A stretch of DNA of 41,950 nt from Nitrosomonas sp. (lineage in GTDB: Bacteria > Pseudomonadota > Gammaproteobacteria > Burkholderiales > Nitrosomonadaceae), in the NCBI GenBank assembly GCA_020852475.1, contig JADZAR010000036.1, positions 1 through 41,950 on the forward strand, written 5' to 3'. This document shows, in pieces, positions 1 to 10,384 of the stretch. A program made the translations under genes and the position numbers. Under the pieces are notes generated by a model. The model was not told where the DNA came from. It did no database searches and saw nothing but the letters and a program-made list of their open reading frames with translations. Position 1 is the first letter of the stretch. Every line of letters begins with the position of its first letter.

Positions 1-26
1 AGGTTTCATCATATCAAACTTTGTTA
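1..26 (+). repeat. Direct repeat copy 1 (aggtttcatcatatcaaactttgtta)
   Basis: Identical 26-mer at 38045..38070; similarity continues a few bases with mismatches (CCACAAA shared). It precedes an integrase-like remnant in both places. Confidence 0.9.
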
Positions 27-275
27 TATCCACAAATATTGCCTGGATAAAGCGCTCTATTTTCTTTCACGATAAGCGGCATCCGAACACGATGGGAGAA
101 AGGGAGATTGAATCGTTCCTGAACTCATCTCGCCGTTCAACGCAATGTAGCCGCGTCTACACAAAATCAGGCCTTGTGCGCACTGCTGTTGTTATACAAG
201 GAAGTACTCGGACGTGAATTGACATGACTGAAGTCGATGCAGCGCGCCGCCCGAGGAAATGCCCGCAAAAATACC
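1..275 (+). pseudogene. Degenerate tyrosine recombinase / integron-integrase-like fragment
   Basis: Frame 3 reads [27 protein letters not shown], then after a frameshift [33 protein letters not shown], then after another shift [13 protein letters not shown]. These are typical of the SAM-like N-terminal domain of IntI-type integrases. No intact ORF and no catalytic domain are visible. Confidence 0.8.
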
Positions 276-369
276 TTAATCAATCGTAAACCTTCCAGGC
301 CAATCCAATCCGGCTGCATAGACTGGCGGTGAGCTTGCGAACCGCCGGCATAAATGGTGCAACAAGCAT

Positions 370-407
370 GTTGGGGTGATGTTGGGAATCATCTCATTCA
401 CCCCAAC
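370..407. terminator. Inverted repeat, possible terminator downstream of the NxxGxxAF-repeat protein gene
   Basis: GTTGGGGTGA ... TCACCCCAAC perfect 10-bp arms; no clear T-tract. Confidence 0.35.
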
Positions 408-497
408 CTAGCCGGGCTGGTATCTGAATACGGCGGCTATTACGCGACTCCGGAAGCGAGCATTTTTAATCTGCCGCAGCTTGATACAATCTCCGTC

Positions 498-2369
498 TCA
501 CCGAACCATGGATTCCAGCAACGCCAGTGTTTCGTCGACAGTACCAATACGCGTTATACCTGCGCCAAAAGACGCACCGAGAACAAAGACTTCTTCATCT
601 TTGATGCCGATATACGCATTGGTCCCGGAATAGAAACGGTATTCAAAGCCTTCCAACAAGCGATCCTCGGCGTTGGCGGGGGCAAAAAACTGTGGGAACA
701 ATTGTTCGGCCAAGGTAAAAATGCGTTGTTCGCGCTGATCGTTCGGGATCAGCAAAATAGACTTGAAACTGCCATCGACTTCCCCGGCGAAGACAAAATC
801 TCCGGCGTCACTGAACTGGCTGGGCGTTCCGCTGGTATTGCCCTGCGCCTCACCCGCATTGCCACCACGATTATTTCTATCAATTGCAAATATCTGGCGG
901 AGAATCCGTTCCTGTCCATTCGCATTGATTTTCATGCCGGTCATTGCTTTCAGGCGTGGCTCTCCGCCAATCTTTCCACGCCAGATCGCATCGACTATCG
1001 CAGTATTGGGACTGACCGCATCCCGGGAACGGGCATTGAAAATGAAATCACCGTTACGGTTAAGCGCTTGTCCCAAAAATTCGGAATAAAACCAGGTCTG
1101 ATCAAACCCGGGCGGCCGGCGATTTTGCCTTGTAATCACGGACAATTGAATTTCACCGGTTTCTTGTAAACTGGAGTATGGCTGACTGGCTCTGGGCAGG
1201 CCTGAAAGTAAAGCGGTTTCCCCGGTTGTCAATGTAACAGGCACAACCGATGCGCCATTATTGCTCACGCTACTGGAAAAGAAAGGAAAAGGCAGATCGG
1301 CAATAATAGCGTTCGGATCACTCGGCAAGATTTCTTCCGCCAGCACAATCAGTCTGGGTTGCTCTCCTTCCGCCTTGTACCAGAAACTACCTTTGTTTTG
1401 TGTAATAGATGACGGATTTCTGAGGAAAACGGGAAAAGCCACGTTGCCTTGATCATCAACAATCGGTTGTGACAGGGGCAGGAACGCATTTTGGAAATTG
1501 AATTCCGCTTGCGCCATGTCGGGCACCGCTTCTCCCCCTCCTGGCAACAAGGAATCCTGAACTATCACAGCTTGCCATTGCCCGTTTTGCCATTTGAACA
1601 GGCCAGCTACAGGTGCGCAAGGACGATTATCCTCGCCAATAAATCCCAATCCTCCGGTTGCCAAGGCAACCACACCTGACTGATTAATGGAGACGGCTGG
1701 CGGAGCTAAAAAGCGACAGCCTGACACTGGACTCGGGAGACGGGTGATAGTACTAAAATCATGCAGCCAGATACCTGCTTCATTCGAAGTCGTCATCCCC
1801 GAAATCACCATACCGGCATCCGACATGGCAAAACCAAAAATTCCAATGACTCCAATGAATGTTCCCGCCGGAAAACCAGGCGCAGGATCACCATCTCGCA
1901 AAATGCCCAAAGTTGTCCCGTCGACATGCGCCAGAAGTGCCCTTTGGGTCGACTGGCCCGCGCCTTTCATCATGGCCGGAAAACCGATCAAGCCGGATGG
2001 TGTAACGACAAATCGACCAACATTCTGTGCGGCATCAGTTGAGTCAAATAACACGTTAGGCGGAAATCCACTAACCGCCTCATTCTCTCGCACAATAGCG
2101 CGCAACTGGCCAGGCAGGCCAGCCCAGACTGCGTTAGTGTTGTTTTCAGTTGAACCAAGGCTGATATCAGCTGCACCGGAAAAAGCAATATGCCCGGATG
2201 CGCCAACGACTGGATTATCGACACTCCAGTAAATAAACCCCTCGGGGAAACCAACCGCCGGTTGCCCGGTATCGGCAATCATCTTGACCGCTGCATGAGA
2301 ATGAGCAGGCAGCATGATTATCAGCATTGCAGTTAAACACCGATTTGCTATTCGGAATATATTTTTCAT
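498..2369 (-). CDS. Secreted protein with NxxGxxAF-type tandem repeats (choice-of-anchor-like)
   Basis: Long ORF; likely start is MKNIFRIANRCLTAMLIIMLPAHSHA (signal peptide) rather than the upstream extension. Repeated motifs such as GASGHIAFSG, DDQGNVAFPV, NRNGDFIFNA, SDAGDFVFAG. Confidence 0.75.
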   Translation of the reverse strand: MKNIFRIANRCLTAMLIIMLPAHSHAAVKMIADTGQPAVGFPEGFIYWSVDNPVVGASGHIAFSGAADISLGSTENNTNAVWAGLPGQLRAIVRENEAVSGFPPNVLFDSTDAAQNVGRFVVTPSGLIGFPAMMKGAGQSTQRALLAHVDGTTLGILRDGDPAPGFPAGTFIGVIGIFGFAMSDAGMVISGMTTSNEAGIWLHDFSTITRLPSPVSGCRFLAPPAVSINQSGVVALATGGLGFIGEDNRPCAPVAGLFKWQNGQWQAVIVQDSLLPGGGEAVPDMAQAEFNFQNAFLPLSQPIVDDQGNVAFPVFLRNPSSITQNKGSFWYKAEGEQPRLIVLAEEILPSDPNAIIADLPFPFFSSSVSNNGASVVPVTLTTGETALLSGLPRASQPYSSLQETGEIQLSVITRQNRRPPGFDQTWFYSEFLGQALNRNGDFIFNARSRDAVSPNTAIVDAIWRGKIGGEPRLKAMTGMKINANGQERILRQIFAIDRNNRGGNAGEAQGNTSGTPSQFSDAGDFVFAGEVDGSFKSILLIPNDQREQRIFTLAEQLFPQFFAPANAEDRLLEGFEYRFYSGTNAYIGIKDEEVFVLGASFGAGITRIGTVDETLALLESMVR

Positions 2370-2596
2370 GGTTTTCCTTATTTTTTCTGATTTCTGAAAA
2401 AAGAATAAATCATTCATCCATGACATCTTAAGGGCATACAACCGGCTTAACAAGCCGCAACCCCTGCCCCATATCAACACCACACTTCACAACATGGTTG
2501 ATTTTCATGCGCCGGTCGCCATATGATGAATATTACCGGTTTGCACACCGATAGGGCGGCATGCCGATTCCCGCGCCACCATGAGGAAAGATAGCA

Positions 2597-4990
2597 ATGA
2601 ACACGGCGACACAAAAACACATCGAATTACCCATTGAAGGCATGACCTGCGCTGCCTGTGCGACACGCATCGAGAAGAATCTGAACAAACTTCCCGGCGT
2701 TGAAGCCGCAGTCAATTTCGCCAGCGAAAAAGCACGCGTTCTCTATGACGACCGGCAAATCAAAACCGGCGCGCTGATCGAAGCTATCGAAAAAGCGGGT
2801 TTCCACATTACACCGCAAACCGTGCAGTTGCAGCTGCACAAAATGACCTGCGCGGCCTGCGGCACGCATATCGAGAAAGCGTTGAACAAGCTGCCCGGTG
2901 TCACCGCCAGTGTCAATGTCGCCACCGAAACCGCAAAAGTCCGTTTTGTTCCCGGCACGGTGGCCGTCGACCAGTTGATCGCAGCAGTGGTTGATGCCGG
3001 CTATGGCGCAACCGAAATCAGCGACACCGGCCACGCCGAAGAGAAAGCACGACGCCAGGCCGTCTATCAGGCCGAACTGCGTTTATTCTGGATTTCCGCA
3101 CTGCTCACACTGCCACTGGTTCTGCAAATGATCGGGATGTTTACCGGTCACGGCATGGATCTGTTGCCACACTGGCTGCAATGGCTGCTGGCGACACCGG
3201 TACAGTTCTGGATCGGCAGGCGTTTCTATATCGGCGCATGGCATGCGCTGCGCGGCGGCGGCGCCAATATGGATGTTCTGGTCGCGCTGGGCACCAGCAT
3301 GGCTTATTTTTTCAGCGCGGCCGTCACTATCTTTTCGCTCGACCAGCATGTCTATTTTGAAGCCAGCGCAGCCATTATTACGCTGGTGTTGCTCGGCAAA
3401 CTGATGGAAGCGCGCGCCAAGGGCAAAACATCCGAAGCCATCGAGGCGCTGATCAAACTGCAACCCAAAACCGCCCGCATCGAACGCGACGGTAAAATTG
3501 TCGAAGTGTCCGTCGACAGCCTGCAAGCCGGTGATATTTTCATCGTGCGGCCAGGCGAAAATCTGCCGGTCGATGGCGTGGTCGTCGAAGGTTCGTCCAG
3601 TGTCAATGAATCCATGCTGACCGGTGAAAGCCTGCCTGTCGGCAAGCAGCCCGGCGCGGAAGTCTTTGCCGCTACGCTCAATCAGCAGGGGCTGCTCAAA
3701 TGCCGCGCGACCGGCGTCGGTGCGCATACTCAGCTTGCCGCCATTATTCATCTGGTTGAAGAAGCCCAGGGTTCTAAAGCGCCGATCCAGCGCATGGCCG
3801 ACACCGTATCCGGCATCTTCGTACCGGTCGTGGTCGTCATCAGCATTGTCACGCTCGGCATCACCTGGTGGTTGACCGCCGATTTTGTCACCGCATTGAT
3901 CAATGCTGTCGCTGTCCTGGTGATTGCCTGCCCGTGCGCGTTGGGATTAGCCACGCCAACCGCCATCATGGTCGGCACCGGCCGCGGCGCGCAGACCGGC
4001 GTGCTGGTCAGAAATGCCGCCGCACTCGAACACGCCGAAAAAATCCAGACCGTGATTGTCGACAAAACCGGCACGCTGACGGAGGGCAAACCGCAAGTCA
4101 CCGATATTATTCCCGCCGGCGCGCTCGACGAACAGGCATTCATGCAAATCGCGGCTTCACTGGAACAAGGTTCCGAACATCCGCTCGCCCGCGCCGTCAT
4201 GGATCGCGCGGAAAAGATGAATGCGACACTCAAGCCGGTTACTGATTTCTCTGCCGTCACCGGCAGCGGCATCAAGGCCAGTATCGATGCCACACAATAC
4301 CTGCTCGGTTCCCCGCAGTTCCTGATGCAGCATGGCGCAACTCTGGATGACGATAAAATCACGGCTTTGCAGTCCGAAGGCAAAACGGTGATTGGCATTG
4401 CAGCGCTGAGCAATGATAGTGCGCAGATTCTGGGTTATCTCGCCATCGCCGATCGTCTGCGTGACACCTCGATCAAAGCCGTGCAGCGCCTGCAGACAAT
4501 GGGTATCGAAGTGGTCATGCTCACCGGCGATAATGCATTAACCGCCGACGCCATTGCCAAACGCACCGGCATTACCACCTATCGCGCTGAAGTGCTGCCG
4601 CAGGACAAGGCGGCAGAAATCAAAAAACTGAAAGAAAATGGCACGGTCACCGGTATGGTCGGCGACGGCATCAACGATGCGCCGGCGCTTGCCGCCGCCG
4701 ACGTCAGCTTCGCTATTGGCGCAGGTTCCGATGTTGCCATCGAGGCGGCGGATATTACGCTAGTCCGCAACGACCTAATGAGCGTCGCCGATGCGATTTC
4801 GCTGTCGCGCGCAACACTCAGGAAAATCCGCCAGAACCTGTTTTTTGCTTTTGTCTATAATTCGCTGGGCATACCGCTGGCCGCAATCGGCATGCTGAAT
4901 CCCGTCATCGCAGGCGCGGCCATGGCCATGAGCTCGGTCTCCGTGGTCAGCAATTCGCTGCTGCTGAAACGCTGGCGACCCAATCAATAA
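2597..4990 (+). CDS. copA: Copper-translocating P1B-type ATPase with two HMA domains
   Basis: Two GMTCAAC/KMTCAAC HMA motifs, CPC membrane motif ([11 protein letters not shown]), [24 protein letters not shown]. Confidence 0.95.
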   Translation: MNTATQKHIELPIEGMTCAACATRIEKNLNKLPGVEAAVNFASEKARVLYDDRQIKTGALIEAIEKAGFHITPQTVQLQLHKMTCAACGTHIEKALNKLPGVTASVNVATETAKVRFVPGTVAVDQLIAAVVDAGYGATEISDTGHAEEKARRQAVYQAELRLFWISALLTLPLVLQMIGMFTGHGMDLLPHWLQWLLATPVQFWIGRRFYIGAWHALRGGGANMDVLVALGTSMAYFFSAAVTIFSLDQHVYFEASAAIITLVLLGKLMEARAKGKTSEAIEALIKLQPKTARIERDGKIVEVSVDSLQAGDIFIVRPGENLPVDGVVVEGSSSVNESMLTGESLPVGKQPGAEVFAATLNQQGLLKCRATGVGAHTQLAAIIHLVEEAQGSKAPIQRMADTVSGIFVPVVVVISIVTLGITWWLTADFVTALINAVAVLVIACPCALGLATPTAIMVGTGRGAQTGVLVRNAAALEHAEKIQTVIVDKTGTLTEGKPQVTDIIPAGALDEQAFMQIAASLEQGSEHPLARAVMDRAEKMNATLKPVTDFSAVTGSGIKASIDATQYLLGSPQFLMQHGATLDDDKITALQSEGKTVIGIAALSNDSAQILGYLAIADRLRDTSIKAVQRLQTMGIEVVMLTGDNALTADAIAKRTGITTYRAEVLPQDKAAEIKKLKENGTVTGMVGDGINDAPALAAADVSFAIGAGSDVAIEAADITLVRNDLMSVADAISLSRATLRKIRQNLFFAFVYNSLGIPLAAIGMLNPVIAGAAMAMSSVSVVSNSLLLKRWRPNQ

Positions 4991-5016
4991 ACATACGAAA
5001 AAAAGGAGAGTACCGA

Positions 5017-5226
5017 ATGCAGACTACCACGCTTAAGATTCAAGGCATGACCTGCGGCGGCTGTGTGAACAGCATCAAAACCGTGCTGGAGAGACTGTCC
5101 GGCGTTGATCAAGTCGACGTGTCACTCGAAAACGCCGAAGCAGTCATTCAATATGACCCGTCCCTCGCAAGTATCGATCAGCTGAAGACAGCGATCAGCG
5201 ATGCCGGATTTGACGTAGCCGATTAA
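5017..5226 (+). CDS. copZ: Heavy-metal-associated (copper chaperone-like) protein
   Basis: 69 aa HMA domain with GMTCGGC; directly downstream of copA. Confidence 0.85.
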   Translation: MQTTTLKIQGMTCGGCVNSIKTVLERLSGVDQVDVSLENAEAVIQYDPSLASIDQLKTAISDAGFDVAD

Positions 5227-5660
5227 GCTGTTTTACCGGAAACCCAGCGCACGATATCCGCAGCACTCATAGCACCGGCTTGGCGCGCCGTTTCGCGACC
5301 ATGCTGAAACAGCACCAGCATCGGAATACTGCGGATACCATACTGCGCGCCAAGCATCTGCTCAACCTCGGTATTCACTTTCACCAGCCGGACACGCGGC
5401 TCAAGCTGCGCCGCCGCCTGCACGAACTGCGGCGCCATCATCCTGCACGGCCCGCACCACGGCGCCCAGAAATCAACGAGCAGCGGAATATCATTATGCT
5501 GAACCTGCTTCTGAAAACCGGACGCCGTCAATTCCACCGGCTGACCGTTAAACAAAGGCCGATGACACTTGCCGCACTTCGGCCCATCGCCCAGCCGGAC
5601 GAAAGGAATGCGATTAACCGCTTCGCAGTGCGGACAAATCAGGTGAATTGATTCATTCAT
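5223..5660 (-). CDS. trxC: Thioredoxin 2 (zinc-ribbon thioredoxin)
   Basis: N-terminal CPHC/CGKC Zn motif and WCGPC active site. Confidence 0.92.
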   Translation of the reverse strand: MNESIHLICPHCEAVNRIPFVRLGDGPKCGKCHRPLFNGQPVELTASGFQKQVQHNDIPLLVDFWAPWCGPCRMMAPQFVQAAAQLEPRVRLVKVNTEVEQMLGAQYGIRSIPMLVLFQHGRETARQAGAMSAADIVRWVSGKTA

Positions 5661-5738
5661 GATGTTTCGGAAATTTGACGACTGTAGATAACTGCCTGTA
5701 CGGTGTAATTATAAGGCAATCAGAGACTGTCAATTAAA

Positions 5739-5878
5739 GGGCGTCTCTAAAAATTCAGCGTTTTAACAAGGCGAGGCGAGAATAAAAAAATATTGACGCC
5801 ACATATGATTGATATTTAGGGATATTCTTTTGCGATCAACAACGCATTGTAACGAAACATGAATTTCTACAGATGCTC
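5739..5878. mobile_element. Possible MITE / IS remnant (non-coding, imperfect TIRs)
   Basis: GGGCGTCTCTAAAAATTCA at the left end and the reverse complement of GAGCATCTGTAGAAATTCA at the right end (15/19 match), 140 bp, AT-rich, no ORF. Confidence 0.5.
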
Positions 5879-5921
5879 TTAGGATAAGAGTGATTTACAA
5901 TCATGTAAATAACTGTTTATT

Positions 5922-5997
5922 TGGTAGGCCGTGCGCGATTCGAACGCGCGACCAACGGATTAAAAGTCCGCTGCTCTACCAGCTGAGCTAACGACCC
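5922..5997 (-). tRNA. tRNA-Lys (anticodon TTT), CCA encoded
   Basis: Reverse complement gggtcgttagctcagctggtagagcagcggacttttaatccgttggtcgcgcgttcgaatcgcgcacggcctacca folds as a cloverleaf with TTT anticodon. Confidence 0.96.
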
Positions 5998-6146
5998 AAA
6001 AAATGAAAACGGGATTATACCTCAATTGCTCTTTAATGCCCAAGTAGTTTGTGTCAATTTTCTGTTATCAACGGATTGGATTGCTACCGGCTTTCAGTTC
6101 ATTCAAAATTTTTTGGATTTGGCGGGTTCCGTATTACTATTCAGCG

Positions 6147-6899
6147 ATGCGAAAGAAAAAAACATCAATCCGGAAAACAGCGCGTGACAACAAGCGATAT
6201 TCTGACACAAGCATTGGTCGCTGGTTTCTAAGACTGGCTTTGTGGGTCATTTACGGCATTTTTTTATACCAGATCTGGTTGCTCTTTCATGTGTTGTACT
6301 GGAAGCATAATAACCCCCAAAGCACCGCATTTATGGAGAATCAACTGGAAATCCTGCGTGCGGATCGCGCGGACGCCACACTGCACCACCAGTGGAAATC
6401 CTATCAACATATTTCAGATGAAATAAAACGGGCGGTTGTTGCTGCCGAGGACAGTCAGTTTCTGCGGCACAGCGGATTTGATTATGATGCCTTATGGCAT
6501 GCTTTTCAAAAGAATCTGTCCCAAGGCAGAGTCACTGCCGGCGGGTCGACCATTAGTCAGCAGTTAGCCAAAAACCTCTTTCTGTCCGATAATAAATCTT
6601 TTTTGCGGAAAGCGCAGGAAGCGATGGTCGCGGTTATGCTGGAGCAAGTTATGTCCAAGCAGCGTATACTGGAAATCTATCTGAATGTTATCGAATGGGG
6701 TAACGGCGTGTTCGGCGCGGAAGCCGCCGCGCAGCATTATTTCGGCCGATCCGCAGCGGATCTAACCCCCCATCAGGCGGCTCTGCTGGCAGCTATGATT
6801 CCCCGTCCACGCTATTACGATAACAACCGGGATTCGCTGCATTTGTTAAAAAAAAGAGACATACTTCTTAAGCGCGCGCATTCAGCAAAGATTCCTTGA
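6147..6899 (+). CDS. mtgA: Monofunctional biosynthetic peptidoglycan transglycosylase
   Basis: GT51 motifs: EDSQFLRHSGFD, GGSTISQQLAKNLFL, KQRILEIYLNVIEWGNGVFGAEAAAQHYF. Start placed at MRKKKTS. Confidence 0.93.
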   Translation: MRKKKTSIRKTARDNKRYSDTSIGRWFLRLALWVIYGIFLYQIWLLFHVLYWKHNNPQSTAFMENQLEILRADRADATLHHQWKSYQHISDEIKRAVVAAEDSQFLRHSGFDYDALWHAFQKNLSQGRVTAGGSTISQQLAKNLFLSDNKSFLRKAQEAMVAVMLEQVMSKQRILEIYLNVIEWGNGVFGAEAAAQHYFGRSAADLTPHQAALLAAMIPRPRYYDNNRDSLHLLKKRDILLKRAHSAKIP

Positions 6900-7036
6900 A
6901 CTGTCTGCCTGCTTCTTTGCTAAATTTGCAAACCGGGCATCAGCTTCTCCAGCAAGAATGAATACAGAGAAGAGCTGTCAGTTATTCTCATTGACTTATC
7001 ATAATTTTTATATGCATCCAAAATAACCGGCCAATC

Positions 7037-8479
7037 ATGACAGAAGAAAATAAAAATGAGGATAACGAAAAATTGCAGTCCTATTTGCAGCGTGTCATTG
7101 CGCTATTAAGCAAATACAAGCTGCTGGAAGGTTTTGTCCATTTGCAGGGTGACCAGGATGAAACACTCGCCGATTCTTCTGTACAAAGAAACAACCTGGA
7201 TGAATTACAGCAATTACTGGACAAGCTGCACCCGGCAGATGTCGCGCATATTCTGGAAGCTTTACCGCTGGAAGACAGGCTTATCATCTGGGGAATGATC
7301 AAGCCGGAATATGACGGCGAAGTATTGCTGGAAGCGTCTGATGCAGTGCGGGAAACGTTGATTACCGACATGGGCTCGCATGAACTCGTCGCTGCGGCAG
7401 AACAACTGAATGCAGACGAAATCGCCGATCTTGCGCCGGACTTGCCGCAGGATGTCATAGAAGACGTGTTCCGTTCGCTGCCGATCGCGGAGCGCGAGCA
7501 ATTGCGTGCGGCAATGTCCTATCCGGAAGACTCCGTTGGCGCTTTGATGGATTTCGATGTGATAACCGTGCGTGAAGATGTGCGCATTGAGGTTGTACTG
7601 CGTTATTTGCGACGCCTTGAGGAATTGCCGGACCATACCGATCAGTTATTTGTAGTCGACCGGGAAGAACATTTAAAGGGCGTCCTGCTGATCAGCAAGA
7701 TCCTAGTCAGCGATCCGGATACGCTGGTGGAAAATGTCATGTCCAGGGAAATCATTACGTTGCATCCCGGAGATAAAGCACAGGACGCGGCCTACGCGTT
7801 TGAACGTTACGATCTGGTATCCGCATCCATCATCGATCACGATAAAAAACTGCTTGGCAGGGTCACCGTCAATACAGTCATCGACTATATCCGCGAGAAG
7901 TCTGAAAACGAAGCACTCAATCTTGCCGGTTTGCGGGAAGAGGAAGATCTTTTTGCGCCGGTGCTGAAAAGCGTCAAGAACCGCTGGGTGTGGCTTGCCG
8001 TTAATCTTGTTACGGCATTTGTCGCGTCGCGCGTTATCGGCCTGTTTGAAGATTCCATCGAACAGCTCGTCGCACTCGCGGCATTGATGCCTATCATTGC
8101 GGGTATTGGCGGTAATTCCGGTAATCAGACAATTACCATGATTGTGCGCGCACTGGCTTTGGATCAGATCAATTCCGGCAGCGCCTGGAAGCTGATTCGC
8201 AAGGAGATCGGCGTAAGCATCGTGAATGGGTTGATATGGGGCGCCGTGGTCGGCATGTTTACTTTTGCGATTTATCAGAATATCGAGCTGGGTTTGGTCA
8301 TGATGCTGGCCATGTTGCTTAATCTACTGCTCGCCGCATTACTTGGCGTGCTCATTCCCATGACGCTGCGTAAACTTGGCCGCGATCCCGCGCTGGGTTC
8401 CAGCGTCCTGATCACCGCAGTAACCGACAGTGGTGGCTTTTTTATTTTTCTAAGCCTTGCGACACTCTTTTTGCTGTAA
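7037..8479 (+). CDS. mgtE: Magnesium transporter MgtE
   Basis: MgtE N domain, CBS pair, C-terminal TM domain with PIIAGIGGNSGNQT. Confidence 0.95.
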   Translation: MTEENKNEDNEKLQSYLQRVIALLSKYKLLEGFVHLQGDQDETLADSSVQRNNLDELQQLLDKLHPADVAHILEALPLEDRLIIWGMIKPEYDGEVLLEASDAVRETLITDMGSHELVAAAEQLNADEIADLAPDLPQDVIEDVFRSLPIAEREQLRAAMSYPEDSVGALMDFDVITVREDVRIEVVLRYLRRLEELPDHTDQLFVVDREEHLKGVLLISKILVSDPDTLVENVMSREIITLHPGDKAQDAAYAFERYDLVSASIIDHDKKLLGRVTVNTVIDYIREKSENEALNLAGLREEEDLFAPVLKSVKNRWVWLAVNLVTAFVASRVIGLFEDSIEQLVALAALMPIIAGIGGNSGNQTITMIVRALALDQINSGSAWKLIRKEIGVSIVNGLIWGAVVGMFTFAIYQNIELGLVMMLAMLLNLLLAALLGVLIPMTLRKLGRDPALGSSVLITAVTDSGGFFIFLSLATLFLL

Positions 8480-8665
8480 ACATGAATTTTGTTACAACGC
8501 AAATCAATAATATTGACGACATCATAAAAACACCGAACATTACAGAAAAAGATTGCTACTTGACGCACAAAGCTTGTCTGACTAAGATAGCATGGGAAAA
8601 TAAGCCATTTCGGCTGTTTTCTATGCTTTTTATCAATCATTATCAATCATTTAAAGGGCTTTATT

Positions 8666-9235
8666 ATGTCAAAGTTTAAGAAAGCTTTATTATGCAGCAT
8701 TGCTCCAATGCTGGTAGCCGGCATGCTCGGTGTTACAACTCAAGCAGTGGCTTCCGGCGAAAGATTGTATGGCCGGTTCACTAACGATAACGAATTATAT
8801 GCCCCAAGAGATTATCGTGAATGGGTTTTCATTGGCTCAAATGTAACGCCTAATGATATGAATGACGGCGCGGCCGCATTCCCAGAATTCCATAATGTTT
8901 ATATTGATCCGGGCAGCTATGCACACTGGAAAAAAACCGGTGAATTCCGCAGCGGAACGGTCATTGTTAAAGAATTAGCAAGCATAGGCACAAAAGAAGC
9001 ACCAAGTGGACATGGTTATTTCCAAGGTGAATTCGGCGGCATCGCTGCAATGGTCAAAGATGCAAAACGCTATCCGGATAAACCAGGGAACTGGGCTTAT
9101 TTCGGCTTCTCTGCTGACTCCAGGCATGGTGCAATTCAAGAAGAATCAGCATGCTCAGCATGTCACCAACAAAATGCAGGGCAGGATCAGGTGTTTACCC
9201 AGTTCTATCCTGTATTGCGCGCCGCAAAACCATAA
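8666..9235 (+). CDS. Cytochrome P460
   Basis: Signal peptide, YREWVFIG, TGEFRSGTVIVKEL, GNWAYFGF, CSACH heme-binding motif, VFTQFYPVLR; matches the recalled cytochrome P460 family pattern. Confidence 0.92.
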   Translation: MSKFKKALLCSIAPMLVAGMLGVTTQAVASGERLYGRFTNDNELYAPRDYREWVFIGSNVTPNDMNDGAAAFPEFHNVYIDPGSYAHWKKTGEFRSGTVIVKELASIGTKEAPSGHGYFQGEFGGIAAMVKDAKRYPDKPGNWAYFGFSADSRHGAIQEESACSACHQQNAGQDQVFTQFYPVLRAAKP

Positions 9236-9257
9236 GCCGGACGGTATTACAAATGCG

Positions 9258-9296
9258 AACGGATAACTGTCAATCGACGGTTATCCGTTTTTATTT
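9258..9296 (+). terminator. Rho-independent terminator after cytochrome P460
   Basis: AACGGATAAC-tgtcaatcgacg-GTTATCCGTT perfect 10-bp stem followed by TTTATTTAT. Confidence 0.85.
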
Positions 9297-9366
9297 ATCC
9301 CCAACCGCACTCACTTCACTCTCAGATCACCCTAAGCACATAGCCCAACAGATTACTACCTGCTAA

Positions 9367-10149
9367 TCAGAAAATATTTTTCCACTCACGTAATGCAGTG
9401 AAAACATCAACCGGATCAGTAAGTTTTCTTCCGGAGAATTGCTCCACGCAGCGAATAATTTCAGGATGCTGACAGCGCAGAAACGGATTGCAGGCCTTTT
9501 CGGTTGCCATGTCAGTCGGTAGTGTCGGCAAATGCTGCCGCCGCATTTCATTTGCCCGTTGTTCCAGTTCTCGCAAATCAGCATTGCCGGGCTCCACAGT
9601 TCTGGCGAAAGCGATATTTCCAAGCGTGTACTCATGCGCGCAATAAACCAGCGTATCATTCGGCAAGGAAGTCAGCTTCTGCAATGCATGGTACATCTGT
9701 CGTGGTGTGCCTTCGAAAATACGCCCACAGCCACAGGAAAACAGCGTATCGCCGCAAAATAGAAGATTGCTCGGTTGCGAAGCCGCAAAATAGGCGATAT
9801 GCCCACGCGTATGTCCGGAGATTTCCATGACATCCAGTGTTAACTCCAGAGACTCAAGCTGGATAAGGTCTCCGTCCCGAACGGGACTATTGACAGTAGC
9901 TATTTTCTCATGCACCGGCCCATAAACAGGCAAATCGAAATGTTCGAGCAACTGAGGATTGCCACCGGCATGATCACTGTGGTGATGCGTTATTAAAATG
10001 GCCGTGGGGCGCAATTGCTTTGCATTCAAGTAACTGATAACCGGAGCGGCATCCCCGGGATCAACAATTGCTGCATGTACAGTATTATGAATAATCCAGA
10101 TATAATTATCCCTGAAAGCAGGGACAGGGTGAATTTCCAGGTTGCTCAT
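9367..10149 (-). CDS. gloB: Hydroxyacylglutathione hydrolase (glyoxalase II)
   Basis: THHHSDHAGG metallo-beta-lactamase motif, GHTRGHIAYF, FCGDTLFSCGCGRIFEGT. Confidence 0.94.
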   Translation of the reverse strand: MSNLEIHPVPAFRDNYIWIIHNTVHAAIVDPGDAAPVISYLNAKQLRPTAILITHHHSDHAGGNPQLLEHFDLPVYGPVHEKIATVNSPVRDGDLIQLESLELTLDVMEISGHTRGHIAYFAASQPSNLLFCGDTLFSCGCGRIFEGTPRQMYHALQKLTSLPNDTLVYCAHEYTLGNIAFARTVEPGNADLRELEQRANEMRRQHLPTLPTDMATEKACNPFLRCQHPEIIRCVEQFSGRKLTDPVDVFTALREWKNIF

Positions 10150-10384
10150 ATGCGATTGTATCCATGCGAACTGTTTAGGCGGTTTATGTTGGCAATGTTG
10201 CTCACTCGTGTTTGGTCGCGCACATTAAAGATTCCAAAATAAGATACCATACGCTGCGGGTTGATGCTGCTCATAAATGATAGTGCGTTTCCCGGGAACT
10301 TGCTGCTTACAGCGCAAATCTCATTTTCGAGTCAATCCAAGCCAGATTATTTGATCATCAAACTTAGCTTTCCAATTAACCGGC

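Noticed and set aside
354-1169. 271-aa + strand ORF
   Set aside because: Antisense to the NxxGxxAF-repeat protein, which has a signal peptide and family-like motifs; no recognisable motifs in the + frame.
2627-3034. Several - strand ORFs inside copA
   Set aside because: High-GC shadow ORFs opposite an unambiguous P-type ATPase.
8482-8679. 65-aa ORF between mgtE and cytochrome P460
   Set aside because: AT-rich intergenic leader, overlaps the P460 start, no protein-like features.
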